64,000 nt of DNA, taken from the NCBI GenBank assembly GCA_024704765.1, contig JAKMXF010000323.1, positions 1 through 64,000 on the forward strand, given 5' to 3'. Numbering within the stretch: the first letter of the stretch is position 1; every line of letters starts with the position of its first letter. The stretch is from Oopsacas minuta. Lineage: Eukaryota; Porifera; Hexactinellida; Lyssacinosida; Leucopsacidae. The translations under genes were made by a program, and so were the position numbers. The notes under the pieces are model-generated. The model was not told the origin of the DNA and made no database searches. It saw nothing but the letters and a program-made list of their open reading frames with translations. Positions 24,354 to 34,930 of the stretch are shown here, one piece after another.

Positions 24354-26300
24354 ATGTCTAACAACTGTGAAGATCTAAGGGCTGCTCTCCACCATGGTGA
24401 TATGTTCTTATGCAACAACGACGACCCCAAGTGCAAAGCAGATGTGTGGAAGAAATTCCGATTGATAAAAATCAAAGCAACTAATGAATTACTATTTGGT
24501 TGGTCAGCCTGTAAAGATTGCTTCGTATGTCTAAAATTCAAAGCAAAACAAACTGATGGCTCTGTTAGATTATACGGAACTAAAAATCTCGCGGACCATT
24601 GCAAAACCTGCTCCCTCAAAGGGGAAACTCAATCTTCGGTAGCAAGTTTTTTCAAGAAAACCCCAGGAAAGCACTTCACGAGAGAAGAAGGGAAGCGAGT
24701 GAAGGATGCGGAGGTCCGTATGGTTGTTCAAGGTGGTACTTCATTTATGTTTGTCGATAATCCCGGGTTGAGATTATTTGCTCAGAAAATGATCCAAATT
24801 GGAAGCATGTACGGAAATCTTGATGTTAATGACGTGCTTTTTGGTAGAGAAACGGTCAAAAAGTCTACATTTGAGAAAATGAATGAGTGTCAAGAGAAAA
24901 TCAAGAAATCAATTGTGGAATGTTCTTTGAACAAAATGGTGGCATTTACTACAGATTTGGCGACAGATAACATAAACCATAATTCTTATCTCGATTTTAC
25001 CGTGTTCTGGATAGATGGTTCGTGGACCCTGAATCATTCAATGTATCGATGTTCCTATTTTCCTGAAAAGCATACTGCCGTCAATATAGAGAAAGTGATT
25101 GATGAAAATCTGTCTGAACTAAATCTATCTCTTGTGGACACGCCATGTACTACTGATAAAGGATCAAATTTCATATGCGCTACTCTTGCTAAAACCCATG
25201 TTGATTGCGCATGTCATCGTATAAATACCGTAATTGACATTGCATGGAAACAAGCAATGGACTCAAATCCTGAGCTGAAGTTCCTTGATCAGTCTGCTCA
25301 TACTTTGGTTAAATTTGTTAATCAAGCGTGTGGAATTCAATCAGAACTTCCTACAACACTAAAACACGGAGGTGAAACACGCCCATGGAGGAGTTTATAT
25401 TCTATGTTTTTTTCTATTCTAGTGAGTAGGGAGACTTTAGTCATAGAACTTCGAAAACGAAAACGTGAGAATTTAATTTATCATTTCGATATCGATTTGT
25501 TAAGGGAAGTTGTTGAGTTTCTATCTGGTTTTTCTGATTTATTTGACTTGCTAGAATATGCCAATAAACCGACCCTTCAAAATGTCGTCCCAGTATACTA
25601 CACGCTGTACGAGCTTTGGCAAATAAAAGAAGAAGATTCTGAAATACAGCAAGTTCTGAAGGCAGAATTTCTTCCGGTATTGACAGAGAAGTTGTGGGAC
25701 AGTATTGGGATGCTTCATCTCAGTGCTACGTTTCTTGATCCATCGTTGAGATCATTTACGTTCGTAAGATCAAAAGTTGATCGGGAGGGTTTCTTTAGAC
25801 AGATCAAGGAATCTCTTCTTATTCTAGCAAAAGAGGTGGCTCAAACTAATGAATGTGTTAACATCGAGGATGTTGCCATTACCAACTTTGAGTTGGATCA
25901 ATCTAACCTTGATGTGCAACCTCAAAAGAAGGTTAAATATGATCCATTCAGTTGGTTTCAAATCAATGAGACCACGACACCAACAACAACAAATCAAATT
26001 ACAGACATTGATTTACAATTTAATGAAGAATTGCAAATGTACATTCAAGAAACGGTTCCGAAACGGGAGAATTTTAATCTCCTTGATTGGTGGAAGCAGA
26101 AAAAACTTAGGTTTCCATTATTATCGAAAATTGCCATGAGACTATTGGTAATTCAGGCATCCTCATCCGAAAGCGAGAGACACTTTAGTGCCTTTAATGC
26201 TCGGCATATTGCAACATCTCAAAGGAATGCAATGTTGCCAGAAACTATCGAAGCTGTCTCTGTTGTGTTGGAAGGATATAAAAACAACCTGATTTATTAA
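24354..26300 (+). CDS. hAT transposase, 648 aa, apparently intact
   Basis: One uninterrupted ORF from ATG 24354 to TAA 26298-26300. The N-terminal third has paired Cys/His (CKDCFVCLKF...LADHCKTC), a BED-like DNA-binding region. The RNase H-type core shows FTTDLATD (Asp about 201), TTDKGSNF (Asp about 268) followed by CACHRIN, and SSSESERHFSAFNAR (Glu about 606), the C-terminal hAT dimerisation motif. Length and order match hobo/Hermes-like and ZBED-type hAT transposases. It would bind the element's ends and cut and paste it. It sits centrally between the terminal repeats, with about 430 bp of 5' and 150 bp of 3' non-coding DNA. It lies in the sense direction within the aminotransferase intron. 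No promoter could be identified. Confidence 0.93.
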   Translation: MSNNCEDLRAALHHGDMFLCNNDDPKCKADVWKKFRLIKIKATNELLFGWSACKDCFVCLKFKAKQTDGSVRLYGTKNLADHCKTCSLKGETQSSVASFFKKTPGKHFTREEGKRVKDAEVRMVVQGGTSFMFVDNPGLRLFAQKMIQIGSMYGNLDVNDVLFGRETVKKSTFEKMNECQEKIKKSIVECSLNKMVAFTTDLATDNINHNSYLDFTVFWIDGSWTLNHSMYRCSYFPEKHTAVNIEKVIDENLSELNLSLVDTPCTTDKGSNFICATLAKTHVDCACHRINTVIDIAWKQAMDSNPELKFLDQSAHTLVKFVNQACGIQSELPTTLKHGGETRPWRSLYSMFFSILVSRETLVIELRKRKRENLIYHFDIDLLREVVEFLSGFSDLFDLLEYANKPTLQNVVPVYYTLYELWQIKEEDSEIQQVLKAEFLPVLTEKLWDSIGMLHLSATFLDPSLRSFTFVRSKVDREGFFRQIKESLLILAKEVAQTNECVNIEDVAITNFELDQSNLDVQPQKKVKYDPFSWFQINETTTPTTTNQITDIDLQFNEELQMYIQETVPKRENFNLLDWWKQKKLRFPLLSKIAMRLLVIQASSSESERHFSAFNARHIATSQRNAMLPETIEAVSVVLEGYKNNLIY

Positions 26301-26352
26301 TGTGTTAGACTAAATACTTACATTATACTTGCTCCTAATAATGAAATACATA

Positions 26353-26436
26353 ATGGGTCATGACCCATGGGTCAATGGGTCATGGGTCACTACTTCGATG
26401 GGTCACATGGGTCATGGGTCACTTCTTGTGACCCAT
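26353..26436. repeat. Right subterminal ATGGGTCA cluster of the hAT element
   Basis: About seven copies of ATGGGTCA/TGACCCAT, again with the palindromic TGACCCATGGGTCA. It mirrors the left cluster. Confidence 0.85.
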
Positions 26437-27164
26437 TTGCAGCTCTGTATCCAAATGATTTATCACATGATTACTCACAATTCACACCTTTGTGCAAATA
26501 TTTCAAATTAGGCTATAGATTTCGTTTCAAAAGTTAGAAATGTATCTATAGGATTTGATGATAGACCATGAAGTTCAGTAGGGGATTAAACTCGAGTTGT
26601 GGAGTAGATTTGATTTGGATTTTATTTAATGTTCGAGTTAAATACTTTGTAAATATTGGAGGCAGGTGTTCGTATATAATTAAAGAAATATCTGTGCAAT
26701 ACTGTAGATGATATCTATTATAACCAAGCTGTCAAGAACGTATTAAGTATAATACTTATTATACGTTATATTCGTAAGAATCAACTTATTATCAACTTGG
26801 GGCATTCAAAAGTTCCCATCCTTAGTATATAGCAGCCAAATTCTCCTTGATTACATGAAATGGATAGTATACCCTAATGGTTTTATCGATTTCCTAATTA
26901 ATGCTGGTAGATAATTCACTCTAGCTATTATATATCTTGATCTATTCTATTTTCGAGAGCCAACTTTTCATGGCTTCAAAACACATATCAAGCAAAACCG
27001 AAAAACGAGATTGCATAAAGATTCGTACCGTACTCGGCAACAAACCACTCCAGATACATGAGGATCTCGACACCATTTATCATGGGAAGCTCTAGCGCAT
27101 CCCATTTATAGGATTGTGTACGTAAATTAAAGGCTGATAGGGGCAGCATTGAAGATGCCCATCG

Positions 27165-29961
27165 CACGGGTCTCTCAGAAAATCATATTGATCAAAAAAA
27201 CGAGGTCCTTGAGATTCTTCATGATTCTTGTGTAGAATTTTGCGTAGAATCCGATTCTGTTGTCGAAAAAATATTCCCCACACAAATTTTTTGGTAAAAA
27301 AATAATTTTTTACAATTCGAATATTTTAGATTCTCATCATGACAGCGATGGCAGATGCATCACCATTGGCAATCAGATATTATTATGATATGCTTAGACA
27401 TTGTTGTTTACATTTGCATGCACTTAGAATTTTCAATAGTATTGCGGTTTTATTCTATTCTATTATGTCATTCATTTTTCTGTATGGTATCAGGTTCGAA
27501 TAGTTTAACAATAGTAACAATAGTTTGATTGCACGTCATTAATCACCTAATCGAGTCCTTTGAATACTTTTAAGTAGTTTCCATTCAGTGATAATTAGTA
27601 ATTAAAGGTGTTTAACGAATATCTGTTTGCATAGAAAAACTATTTAAAGAATGCTTGTACTCATTTTCTATATAATTTTTCTGATACATAATTGTTCTGA
27701 TATCTATTTCTACTGTTGGTATTTATGAGTAAGCACGAGTCTGCAAAAGACAAAATTTGTCGTTGGTGTTGTATTAAAGTTGGGAAGATAACTATTAAAA
27801 ACAATAGCCTTATTTCCACCCATTTGGGTGAGCAATATTCGAAGTTTTTGAGCCAATCGATCCGATGGACGATAATCGGCCAAATGTTTTGTGCAATACT
27901 TGCAAGCTCTATTTGGTTAATCGATCAATGCATGATGATACTTCAAGGGAAATTCCTGTTCGATTCAATTGGCCAATTATACGAAATACTCGCTTGAATA
28001 CGTGTAGTTCAGTCAATACCTGTGTAATGTGCATGGAAAGTTCGAGATTTGGACCTAGAAATCGTGCTTCTTTGCAAATTCTCCACGAAAAACCTGGACG
28101 TCCTGCGATCAACTCTCCCAAAAAGGTTTTTAACCTTTGTAGTAAGTGTTTAAACACAATAAGTCCCGGATTTCCGCATACTTGCTCAAAAACTTCTTTG
28201 GTAAATAATAGCCAATTTTTGTTAGCACGAAAACGTTCTATTGAACCTGTCGTATGTTCCGAAATCTACGAAAATTCCGCAGTGCAAGTGAGGACTCGCG
28301 TATAACGTTACCTAGACCATCGGGAGGCCATCCAATTCATATGCTTCCTGGTAATTTGGACCAGTTACCTCAACACAAAATGCCCAAAATGGATTTCTCT
28401 GACATCGCACAGATAAAATGCACTGGCGGAGCAATGAGTAATAAGCAACTAAAAGCTGTAACCAAAGTAATAAGGGATGCTGGCGTGGCCTGTCCATCAA
28501 TGAAGGACTATTACGACGAACGGAAACAATATTGTGATGATATATTCGAATGCGTCCAATTAGATCTGGAATGGAGCAAAGAGAAGTATTCCTCTGATAT
28601 CAGAAAGACTTGGGTTGTACGCTGTTGCAACATCGACAAACTGATAGAAAAAGTCTACAACATTAGCGGAGAATCTTCAGTTTACAGTTTCAATTTTAAG
28701 CTTGGCCTTGATTATGGTTGTGGGTTCACTAAGCTTGTCATGTGTCTACAACTGGAAAATTCTGTGCGAAATCTAATCTTCTTATGGGTATCAAGTGCTC
28801 CTGAAAATAATTACAATTTTTCTATAATACTGAATGCCCCGGAAATTCAAAAGTTTATTCATGAGTACAACGTATCTTTTACCTTTGATCTCAAAGCCGC
28901 TGCTCTCTGTCTGGGTATTATGCTTGGACGTTACCCATGCATTTGGTGTGTATGGGATGCTAAAAGTGGATTGGATCATGTCGAATTCAAATCAAGATCA
29001 TCAGCACATCATGCAAAGATGTACCAAAAATTGTGTGAAGAATATAACTCCGACTCAAAGAATCATGCGATTGACTGTGATGGTGTAGAAGATATGGAGG
29101 CTCTTGGTGTATGGATGGTTGACTACATGCAGATGTTCAATATTCCCGAGTTACATCTTTTGTTAGGGGTTGGTCAGAAGTTGTACAATGCGATCGTGGC
29201 TACAATGTCTGAAGAAGAGTTAGTTACACATGAATTATTACTGAAGCACAATAACATATCTCGAAGTTCTTACCATGGAGGCGCATTTGAAGGTAATGCA
29301 ATGCGGAAAATTACATTGATGGTTGAGCAGATTGGTTTTCCAATTAGCAACTCATCCAGCATTGCTTTAAAGCGATTTTCAGAGGTAGTGAGGACATGTT
29401 TTGGGCAAAAGATACAAGGTGATTACAAACTGGCGATATTTCAATTTGAAGAAGCATTCAAATTAACTGGGCTGAATTGTTCAACAAAAGTCCATAAAGT
29501 GTGCAGACATGTTATCCCATTTATCACCAAATTCCTTCCAGTTGGTATGGGATTAGGCGCCGTTTCAGAGCAGGCAGCTGAATCAGCTCATTCTCGATTC
29601 ATCAAAGTTTGGAGAAATTATCAATGTAGCGAGTCTCTAGAAAATTACGGCGAAAACCTACTAAATGCTGTCAAGGAAATTAATTTCGTTAATTTTATAA
29701 GTACTTAATTTATTCTATATGTGACTGATGGATGTATTATATTCAATGTATGAGTGATAACGATGATTCTAATATGATAAATTAGCAACCCGACAACATA
29801 TAAAAATGGGAACTAAAAAAATATAAAATAACTCAAAAATTTGTGTGAGAAATATTTTTTGGCAACAGAATCGGATTCTACGCAAAAATTCTACACAAGA
29901 ATCATGAAAAATCTCAAGGACCTCGTTTTTTCGATCAATATGATTTTCTGAGAGACCCGTG
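27165..29961 (+). mobile_element. RAG1-fold (Chapaev-like) DNA transposon
   Basis: A 2797-bp element with terminal inverted repeats of about 130 bp, beginning CACGGGTCTCTCAGAAAATC and ending with the complement. It is flanked by the 4-bp duplication ATCG (27161-27164 and 29962-29965). The empty site is preserved in mariner copy 1 as CCCATCGGACCGG, so the boundaries are certain. CAC...GTG ends with a 4-bp duplication are the habit of Chapaev elements in the CMC group. The encoded transposase has a RAG1-like core. It inserted into an already resident mariner. Confidence 0.9.
27716..29708 (+). pseudogene. RAG1-core-like transposase (two frameshifts; 484-aa core ORF intact)
   Basis: The N-terminal Cys-rich part begins near 27716 (KDKICRWCCIKVGK), shifts frame near 27865 (NVLCNTCKLYL, CVMCMESSRF, CSKCLNTISPGFPHTC), and shifts again near 28300. 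From there an open 484-aa ORF (28254-29708) carries the catalytic core. It holds LGLDYGCGFTKL (candidate first Asp), then TFDLKAAALCLGIM with Asp followed by YPCIWCVWDAKSG (C-x2-C). Next come IPELHLLLGVGQKLYN (His), YHGGAFEGNAMRKI and SEQAAESAHSRF (Glu). The same sequence of motifs occurs in RAG1: Asp then C-x2-C-DA, DALH, NGNFARKL, SEGNES. Family placement as Chapaev/CMC is inference. The two shifts could also be assembly errors, in which case the gene would be complete. Confidence 0.8.
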
Positions 29962-31029
29962 ATCGGACCGGAAGACCAGTTTCTGCTACCCCCCCCTGAA
30001 ATTGCCTCTCAAATTCTGGAACTATTTGATATTGACCCCAATTAGAGCTTTGAAGCTTGCCCTAATCCTGGACATCCATCGGGAAGTGCTCATACAGTTA
30101 TACACGATTAACTCGACTATCGAAAGATTTCAGTGCGAGGATTTAAGGCCTTAAATCCTCATAAAGCTGCAAAAGGAGAAGAGGGTTTCATGCACTCAAA
30201 AATTGCTAAAAGAATATAGAGATTGTGATTCTCGAGGGTTATATGAAATCGTTACTGGTGACGAAACTTGGATTGGATTTTCTGAACCTCTGCGTAAGGA
30301 ACAAAGCAAATCTTGGCTCCCAAAGATTCTTCCCCTCAGAAAAGACACGTCCGGACTTTCGAGATGAAAAGGCTTTCTACAGCATATTTTTTGATGCGTA
30401 TGGGCCAGTGGCCCAAATACCTATGCCTAACAGAGAACGACTCAATGGAGAATTTCAAATTTCTCCACGATAATGCCAGATGTTATGTTTCCATTAGGTT
30501 AGGGAAGTCATTGTAGATATCGGGTTTTCAACGATTGCTCATCCTCCGTATTCCTCAGATCTATCACCTTGTGATTAAGAGCTATTTCCTGAGTTGAATA
30601 AGCATCTCGGAGGACGGCAATTTCATACACGACAAGAATTAGGAAACGGAATTTACCGATACCTCAATTCAGTGGAAGCAGAGACAAGTATAAAAACATT
30701 TTCGAAGTGGGTTGAAAGGCTACAACTATGCATAAATTTTATCCCAATATTATTGTTACACATAAATCTTCTAGTGCTGAAACTTATTTTTAATATTCTA
30801 TGTGGCTTCTTTCATATGTCAATTGTTCTATATTTAGTTTAATAAAATATCTCTTCTGAATTTATATTCAATTTGAAAATGTGTTCGCGAAAATGCAAAT
30901 GTCAGACTGATCTCGTAATTATTTTATGACTCTTCAGGTTTTGGATTTTACTCACAATAGATAACTTTATAACTTTTATAGTCGTGTTATGACTTGATTG
31001 TAGATAATATGGCTCAATAAAGCAAAAGA

Positions 31030-31915
31030 TAAAAATAGAATACTTTGGAGCAGTGGATTATCTTCTGTTTCAAAAACCCCAAAGAAGTTGACGTTTCTCG
31101 GCTCACTGTATATCGAGTAAAGAAACGTTTCGAACTGAATTTACCGTTGAAACATGAGTAAGGCGGGGCAAAATTAGAACTATGAGAGGTAATAGTTGTT
31201 CTTGGTATGTTCAGCATGATAAGCCGAAATAAGTTCAGAGATATTTCATAAAAGAGGTTTGGAAGTATCAAAAAGTACTGTTCATCGGTGTTTGAAAGAC
31301 ATGGGTTATAATAAACCTGTTGCTAAGCGTGTCCTGTGCTATGTGAGAAAAATAGACTCTTTAAGATTGAATGGGCAAAGAAGAATATGAATAAACACTG
31401 GTATCGTGCTGTTTTCAGCAGCGAGGCCTCATTTTGGTACGAAATGGAAAGTTACGAGTATGGACAAAAGTAAAAACACATCCGTTATTCAAACAGTAAA
31501 ATATTCTCCCAACTCCATATCTGGCCCGCTTTCTCATAGATGGGGACTTTCCTTATTTACTCAGTACCTAACTGGAAATTTTTTCGTTGGAATTCTCAAG
31601 TGGTATCTACTCGATCAAGCAAGGGCAATCCATGGAGATAGTTGGATTTTCATTCAAGATAATGACTCCAAACACACATCTCGTGTTCGAAGACATGGAT
31701 GAGCCAAAATATGAGGAGAAATATACTGGATTGTCCAAGTCAAAGTCCAGATATGAATCTTATTGAAAAATTATTTGCCAGGTTGAAACAAAAGTTAGCT
31801 AGGAAGCGGTACGGACATTAGAGGAACTTAAGACAGAGCTATACAAACATTGGGAATCTATAACTCCAGACTTCGTAAGCCATATTACAAGTCAATGAAG
31901 CCAATGTGCAAGTTA
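31030..31915 (+). pseudogene. Tc1-like transposase relic
   Basis: Decayed across all three frames. Readable pieces: SRLTVYRVKKRFE (helix-turn-helix end); FSSEASFWYEMESYEYG, where the usual catalytic Asp of FSDE is Ser; WIFIQDNDSKHTSRVRRHG with the second Asp; and, after shifts, CPSQSPDMNLIEKLF, matching the third catalytic Glu segment. The end reads VRTLEELKTELYKHWESITP. These are Tc1 (DD34E) motifs. It appears nested in mariner copy 2; no clear terminal repeats were found. Confidence 0.7.
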
Positions 31916-32134
31916 GTGTATTACTAACTAGGTTACCACATCATTACTCACATATAAGTTATTATGTTGGACAAAGTAGTGATTGAATTAACCCGTGTAG
32001 TGTAACAATAATTATGGGACTATCTGTAGCTGTAGAGGGGGAGTATTTCGAACATTTTATGTAGACATTTTATTGGTAAGTTGTTGTAGTGTCTAGCAAT
32101 CAAACAAAGATGGGAATTTTTCATGCCCCAGGTA

Positions 32135-33478
32135 TAATATCAAAGATTATTAATTTGTATTTTTATCGTTTCTAATCTGGAGTAGTTTTCCAACATACCT
32201 GCCTATTACAGGATCACATGACTTAACTTATATTCTATATTTTGCATGTGTGATTCATTACAACATAAATTGAAATCTATGATAATTTCAGAATATTTTT
32301 GCCTATACCATGAGGTACATCTATTTCTAGTCAGCTACTTTGCACTTCTTATTTTCGCTTAGTCCCGAAAATAATTGTAGTTTCTGTCCTCTTATTACGT
32401 TATTCATCGTCTGATCAATAACAAATGTGAAAGGTTATCTTATTTGATTGTTTATTGAAGCTTTGATATTCTGTTTACATTAATCTTATTCACGGTTGAC
32501 AGATGGATAGATTGCAAATTTCATTTTTCCTTTTTCATACAATGATTTCTTTCCCTGCCACTAACAAACAAACAGAGAAACAAATGGACAGACAGCCTTT
32601 GAGCTTTCTATAGTTTGACATGTACCTATTTACAATATTGAATTTACAATAATTTTAGTCTACTTAAAGTAAGCTTCTTAAAAGTGAAATATTCTATTTA
32701 GTAGATGTTGCTCTATTGATAGACGAAGAAGTTAACCAATATCTGTGTATCTAAGATGGTGACTTCATGATGAGATGCCATGTTTGCACTCACTTTTCAA
32801 CTTGAGATCGACATTATACTTACTGACTCTGAAAGATTTCATATCGAATTCCAACTCAAAAACGTCTTAGATGAAATTCAACCGGGAAACATGAAATTAT
32901 GCTTTTTAGAAAAATTTTTGGGGTTCCAATTTAGAAATTTCTTTTCGACTCTTTTCGTAAATAAAATTGTGACTTGCAAATATATACGCAAACGAGGAAA
33001 ACAATACATGTGCCTTAAAAATATCTGATAGAGTTATAATATAATAATTTCACCGTTGATTCTTCGTTTTCGTGTATATTTGTAAAGCAAATTTTATCTA
33101 TGGACATCTTCGAAAAATAGCCGAATTGGTACCCCGCTATTTTCTAACTCGCAATAGTTTCATGTTTTCCTCGTTGAATTTCAACTAAGACTTGTGTTGT
33201 GTTGACATTCGATATGTTATTTCGGAATGAATAAGTATATATAGTTGATTTCAAGTTGAATAGTTAGTGAATTATTTTGTCATGTCATCATGACGCCACC
33301 ATCTGATATATATATTTATATATATACGGTTTTCACTAAATAATTCGTCCATCAATAGTGTAACATCTAGTAGCAGACTTCAAGTAATTAGACACTTACT
33401 AAACAAAAGAATATTGTATTAAATCATTGTAAATAATTCCCTATCATGCTGTGCGCATAATATATACTATTTTGATAG
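32135..33478. other. Intron, no recognised element
   Basis: AT-rich, includes short AT microsatellites at about 33308-33325. No coding sequence or terminal repeats recognised. It ends in the acceptor TTTTGATAG. Confidence 0.5.
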
Positions 33479-34087
33479 GATGAATTCCCTGGACAACAGT
33501 TGGTTAGCTTTCACTCCCTCTCAAAGGGTTTTATGGGAGAATGTGGTTTCAGAGGTGGATATGCAGAATTGATTGGATTTGATGAGGACACAATATATCA
33601 AATAACTAAATTACTTTCTTCGATGCTATGCCCTAATATTGCTGGACAATTATTATTTGAATCATATGTTAATCCACCTATTATCGGTGACCCATCTTTC
33701 AAACTCTATTCTATTGAGAAAGATCAAATTTTGAGATCACTATCAAATAGAGCAAGTATGCTATACAAATCCATGCAGAATATCCCTAACATTTCAATCA
33801 ATCCAGTTCAAGGGGCAATGTATGCATTTCCTCGTATTTTTTTGCCTGAAAATGCTGTTTCTGCTTCTCTAAACCATTCTGATCCAATTTTGCGAATCCC
33901 TGATGTATATTATTGCATGAAATTACTTGAAGAAACTGGAATCGTTGCAGTTCCTGGTTCGGGATTTGGTCAAGTTGATGGTACTTGGCATTTTCGGACA
34001 ACCATACTACCACATGAAGATATTTTTGATGAGTTTTTATTACGATTTAGACAGTTCCATATTAGATTTCTTCAGGCCCATTCATGA
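33479..34087 (+). CDS. Alanine aminotransferase, coding exon 2 (residues 312-513)
   Basis: The C-terminal 202 residues of the enzyme begun at 10259. The acceptor AG (33477-33478) precedes GATGAATTC. The exon opens DEFPGQQLVSFH and contains the cofactor-binding loop SFHSLSKGFMGECGFRGGY, in which Lys at about 327 forms the Schiff base with PLP. It continues LLSSMLCPNIAGQLLFE, NPVQGAMYAFPRI, LLEETGIVAVPGSGFGQ and DGTWHFRTTILP (the substrate-carboxylate Arg is in this last motif). The TGA is at 34085-34087. With exon 1 the protein is 513 aa, between human GPT and GPT2 in size, and nothing in it is broken. No clear AATAAA was found close downstream. Confidence 0.96.
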   Translation, partial: DEFPGQQLVSFHSLSKGFMGECGFRGGYAELIGFDEDTIYQITKLLSSMLCPNIAGQLLFESYVNPPIIGDPSFKLYSIEKDQILRSLSNRASMLYKSMQNIPNISINPVQGAMYAFPRIFLPENAVSASLNHSDPILRIPDVYYCMKLLEETGIVAVPGSGFGQVDGTWHFRTTILPHEDIFDEFLLRFRQFHIRFLQAHS

Positions 34088-34479
34088 ATTCACTCTATCT
34101 TTTGTTCACTCACCATAGTGTATCTTTTTTGTATAATTGTAATCATATGAATATTGAATATATACCGATATAATATTAGTGTTTTGTAAATACGTAATTT
34201 ACAGCTTTCTAGAGCTGTCCCTAGTGAGTACCGCTGTACTCAATATAAAATAATAGGCTTTCAAATTGCAATATATAATACTTTTTACTGAACTCTAAGA
34301 GTATCACTGGATCTTATATGAGTAATGAGTTCTGACTCAGAATCCTAGTTTCTACAATGATCATTTTATTTCACGATATCTTAATTGATCGAATTCTTTT
34401 TGTAAAGATACATTAATACTTTTATTTCGTATTGATGTATTTACAGTGCCTTTACTTAATGTAATCTGTCCATGTGAAA
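34088..34479. other. 3' flank of the aminotransferase
   Basis: Presumed 3' UTR and flank. AT-rich, without a canonical AATAAA near the stop; the closest variants are AATATA-type. Confidence 0.4.
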
Positions 34480-34930
34480 CCTAGGTACATTCGCTCATTG
34501 ACCCATTGACGACCTCAAATATGTCTTTATCCTTTTCAGTACTGAAAATGACCTCTGGCATTGTTCTGTACTAATTGAAATTGTAAGACATATTTGAATA
34601 GCATCTAATAACGTTGGAATGCATCCCCTAAAGGTATATGATTAAGGTTTAGTTCATCAATAATTTTCACATTTGATTCCTAATGTACACTATAAGGATT
34701 GATTCCATAAGTATGTAGGTGCTAGAGATTTCATTGTTCCAGTTCCAGAAAGTGCAAAGATCGCGGATCAAAATAAAGAATTGCCCGCATGATGGAAACA
34801 TTCTCCTCACTAAAACGGTGATTTAATTCACTACGAAATAATTCCAATATCGGAAAATAGAGACAAATTTTCTGTTGGAGACTGGTTGATAAATTCTCTG
34901 GTTCCTGTAGGGGCAATCATTGTGCTATCT
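34480..34930 (-). pseudogene. hAT transposase C-terminal relic (ZMYM1/ZBED-like)
   Basis: Minus strand. 34916-34731 reads RSELNHRFSEENVSIMRAIL followed by a conserved FDP.S..FLE. After a frame change, about 34600-34510 reads LTISISTEQCQRSFSVLKRI, then KTYLRSSMGQ. These are the late core and the hAT dimerisation motif, in which the Glu of (S/T)E..RSFS is still present. It is cut off at both ends and frameshifted. It lies just downstream of the aminotransferase, antisense to it. Confidence 0.75.

Larger units (their letters stand above)
23924..26447 (+). mobile_element. hAT transposon with intact transposase
   Basis: A 2524-bp element. It starts CAGAGCTGCAAATGGGTCAC and ends with the complement, GTGACCCATTTGCAGCTCTG. 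Both sides carry the same 8-bp duplication, TATCCAAA (23916-23923 and 26448-26455). Perfect ends, a perfect duplication and a full-length ORF mark it as the youngest-looking element in the window. Whether it still moves cannot be told from sequence alone. Confidence 0.95.
26796..32132 (+). mobile_element. mariner element, copy 2, interrupted by other transposons
   Basis: The left end CTTGGGGCATTCAAAAGTTC at 26796 pairs with the complement of AATTTTTCATGCCCCAGG ending at 32132, which is followed by TA. Between them lie the mariner 5' half (26796-27164), a 2797-bp RAG1-fold transposon (27165-29961), the mariner 3' half (29962 to about 30760) and a Tc1-like relic (about 31030-31915). Subtracting the insertions leaves about 1.3 kb, the normal mariner size. 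The transposase is decayed but shows TGDETWI (first Asp), FLHDNARCYVS (second), and PPYSSDLSPCD (third), followed by ELFPELNKHL. It is in opposite orientation to copy 1. Confidence 0.78.
11192..33478 (+). other. 22.3-kb intron of the aminotransferase gene, filled with transposons
   Basis: Begins GTATAT after codon 311 and ends TTTTGATAG before GATGAATTC. Exon 1 ends KVLLDNK and exon 2 resumes DEFPGQQLVSFH, which joins without gap or overlap in the family pattern and in phase 0. Within it I can identify at least eight separate transposon insertions, in both orientations, described individually. Confidence 0.93.

Noticed and set aside
24164-24619. 151-codon minus-strand ORF
   Set aside because: It is the antisense shadow of the hAT transposase start and has no family features.
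32780-33028. 82-codon ORF in the intron as an exon
   Set aside because: The aminotransferase join is complete without it and it carries no known motif.
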